From Comamonas sp. SCN 65-56 (GTDB taxonomy: Bacteria; Pseudomonadota; Gammaproteobacteria; Burkholderiales; Burkholderiaceae_C), in NCBI RefSeq assembly GCF_001724135.1, contig NZ_MEDS01000025.1, positions 186,001-250,000 of the forward strand: a DNA stretch of 64,000 nucleotides, in the 5' to 3' direction. Below, in pieces: positions 62,184 through 64,000 of this stretch. The notes under the pieces were generated by a model, which was not told the origin of the DNA, searched no databases, and saw only the letters and a program-made list of their open reading frames with translations. Positions within the stretch are counted from its first letter, which is position 1, and each line of letters starts with the position of its first letter. Position numbers and translations under genes: made by a program.

Positions 62184-63301
62184 TGGAACCCCACGTTTTT
62201 GAACAGGATGGCAAACAGCGCATCCACCAGGATCACCACCGTGATCGCACTCACCACCGAGGCCGTCGTGCCCTCGCCCAGGCTTTGCGTGTTGGGCTGC
62301 ACACGCATGCCCCAGACACAGCCGATGAGCGCGATCAGCACGCCGAAGACGATGGATTTGGCAGTCGCCAGCACCAGCGTCATGCCCTGCACCGCCATCG
62401 GCAGCGACTGGTAGAAGAAGCCCGGCGTGATGTGCAGCACGATGTCCGACGCCAGCACGCCGCCGGCCAGCGCTGCTGCCGTGGTCCAGGCCGAGACCAG
62501 CGGCATCGCGATGCCCAGCGCCACGGCGCGTGGCAGCACCAGGCGGTAGCTGTGCGAAATGCCCATGACGCGCATCGCGTCGAGCTCTTCGGTCACGCGC
62601 ATCACGCCGATCTGCGCGGTGATGGCCGAGCCCGAGCGCCCGGCCACGAGGATGGCCGCCAGCATCGGCCCGAGCTCGCGGATCAGCGAGATGCCGAGGA
62701 TGTTGACGATGAAGGCCTCGGCGCCAAAGCGCTGCAGCTGCAGGCTCATCAGGTAAGCCAGCACGATGCCGATCAGAAAACCCACGAGTGCGGTGATCGG
62801 CAAGGCGGTGGCCCCCATCTGGTACAGATGCCCGGAAATGTCGCGCCACGGCGCTCGCCCGGGGGCACGCAGCAGCCGCCCCAGGTCCAGCAGCAGCTGG
62901 CCGATGACCTCGATCAGCTGGCGCACGAACTTCACTGCGCCCAGCACCATCTCGCCCAGGTGCTCCAGCGCCTCGGTGCGCCGTGGCTTGTGAATCTGCG
63001 CCCCGGGCGGGGTGAGCTGCGCGACATGTTCCAGCATCTGCCGCTGCGCGTCGCCTGCCTGCAGCTCGCTCGGCCAGCGCCGACCCCAGTGGTGCCAGAG
63101 AAGCTGCGCACCCACGTGGTCGAGCCGCCCCAGCCCGCGCACATCCCAGGCCTGCTGCACATCGGTGCCGCGCAGGGCCGCCGTCAGCATGCGCCAGGTC
63201 GGGCGATCGGCCAATGCGGCCGCCACCCAATCACCACCCAGCCGCACGCGCGGCGTTGCGCCCTGCTCCAGGGCCAGCGTGGGAGGAGAAAACAGCGGCA
63301 T
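62180..63301 (-). CDS. MlaE-family ABC permease with N-terminal STAS-like region
   Basis: ALPITALVGFLIGIVLAYLMSLQLQRFGAEAFIVNILGISLIRELGPMLAAILVAGRSGSAITAQIGVMRVTEELDAMRVMGI. Confidence 0.92.
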   Translation of the reverse strand: MPLFSPPTLALEQGATPRVRLGGDWVAAALADRPTWRMLTAALRGTDVQQAWDVRGLGRLDHVGAQLLWHHWGRRWPSELQAGDAQRQMLEHVAQLTPPGAQIHKPRRTEALEHLGEMVLGAVKFVRQLIEVIGQLLLDLGRLLRAPGRAPWRDISGHLYQMGATALPITALVGFLIGIVLAYLMSLQLQRFGAEAFIVNILGISLIRELGPMLAAILVAGRSGSAITAQIGVMRVTEELDAMRVMGISHSYRLVLPRAVALGIAMPLVSAWTTAAALAGGVLASDIVLHITPGFFYQSLPMAVQGMTLVLATAKSIVFGVLIALIGCVWGMRVQPNTQSLGEGTTASVVSAITVVILVDALFAILFKNVGFQ

Positions 63302-63474
63302 GGGGGGCGAGTGTCACACAAGCGCGGTGGCGCAACGATACATTTCTGCTGAAACAGGCGAATTACGCATATGGTACAAGCGTTGACAACTATGAATTCA
63401 ATAGTGTGAGGGTCTTTGGGCAGGTCCGTCGCGGGCGACGCACAATTGCCGGGTATCCGCAAAGGCTGCACCCC

Positions 63475-64000
63475 ATGAGCGACACCACGTTTGACACCAT
63501 CATCATCGGCGCCGGCACCGCCGGCTCACTGCTCGCCAATCGCCTGAGCCAGGACCCCCACCGGCGCGTGCTGCTGCTCGAAGCCGGTCCGCGCGACAAC
63601 TACCACTGGATCCACATTCCCGTCGGCTACCTGTATTGCATTGGCAATCCGCGCACCGACTGGCTCTACCAGACCGAGCCCGACAAAGGCCTGAACGGCC
63701 GCCAGCTGCGCTACCCGCGCGGGCGCACGCTGGGCGGCTGCTCCAGCATCAACGGCATGCTCTACCTGCGCGGACAAAGTCAGGACTACGAGCATTGGGC
63801 CGACGTGACGGGCGAAGACGCTTGGCGCTGGAGCAACGTGCTGGAGACCTTCAAGCGCCACGAAGACCATTGGCGACTGGATCGCCCCGACGGCGTGGAT
63901 GAAAGCTTCCAGCGGCTGCACGCCAACTACGCCACCGGCAGCAGCGGCGAGTGGCGCGTGGAAAAGCAGCGCCTGCGCTGGGAAATTCTCGATGCCTTTG
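63475..64000 (+). CDS. GMC-family oxidoreductase / choline dehydrogenase-like (truncated by window end)
   Basis: MSDTTFDTIIIGAGTAGSLLANRLSQDPHRRVLLLEAGPRDNYHWIHIPVGYLY...YPRGRTLGGCSSINGMLYLRGQ. Confidence 0.92.
   Translation, partial: MSDTTFDTIIIGAGTAGSLLANRLSQDPHRRVLLLEAGPRDNYHWIHIPVGYLYCIGNPRTDWLYQTEPDKGLNGRQLRYPRGRTLGGCSSINGMLYLRGQSQDYEHWADVTGEDAWRWSNVLETFKRHEDHWRLDRPDGVDESFQRLHANYATGSSGEWRVEKQRLRWEILDAF

Overview
High-GC window with gene content and synteny typical of Burkholderiales, probably Comamonadaceae (inferred from gene order and repeats, not from a database search). Both ends are cut: ubiA on the left and a GMC oxidoreductase on the right. Recognisable backbone: ubiA-dps-oxyR-recG; HD-GYP and queA; two diguanylate cyclases; trpC-D-G-E with gph, rpe and apaG; thiL, pgpA and cinA/pncC; hemB; a NirK-type copper protein; marR-emrA-emrB; an MCP; marC; an Mla-like MCE/ABC cluster. 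Accessory genes appear to interrupt familiar gene orders at trpE|gph, gph|rpe and thiL|pgpA. The most interesting items are: (1) a CesT-like type III secretion chaperone, a putative ADP-ribosyltransferase-type effector and a small ORF in one operon; (2) an orphan TpsB (FhaC-like) transporter next to an exported caspase-like protein and an exported DsrE-like protein; (3) a dispersed, degenerate ~50-60 nt repeat (ATAGCT-N4-GCGC...GCGC...) in at least ten places, several of them inside or overlapping CDSs (gph, thiL, cinA, queA, pqiC-like); (4) two genes broken by small sequence changes (an 8-bp tandem repeat in a thioesterase; a G-run between the signal peptide and body of a beta-helix lipoprotein) plus a 10-nt poly-C tract at the start of a response regulator; (5) a candidate trp leader peptide with two Trp codons upstream of trpE; (6) a membrane-anchored NirK-cytochrome c fusion. 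No rRNA, tRNA, CRISPR array, prophage or IS element was recognised.
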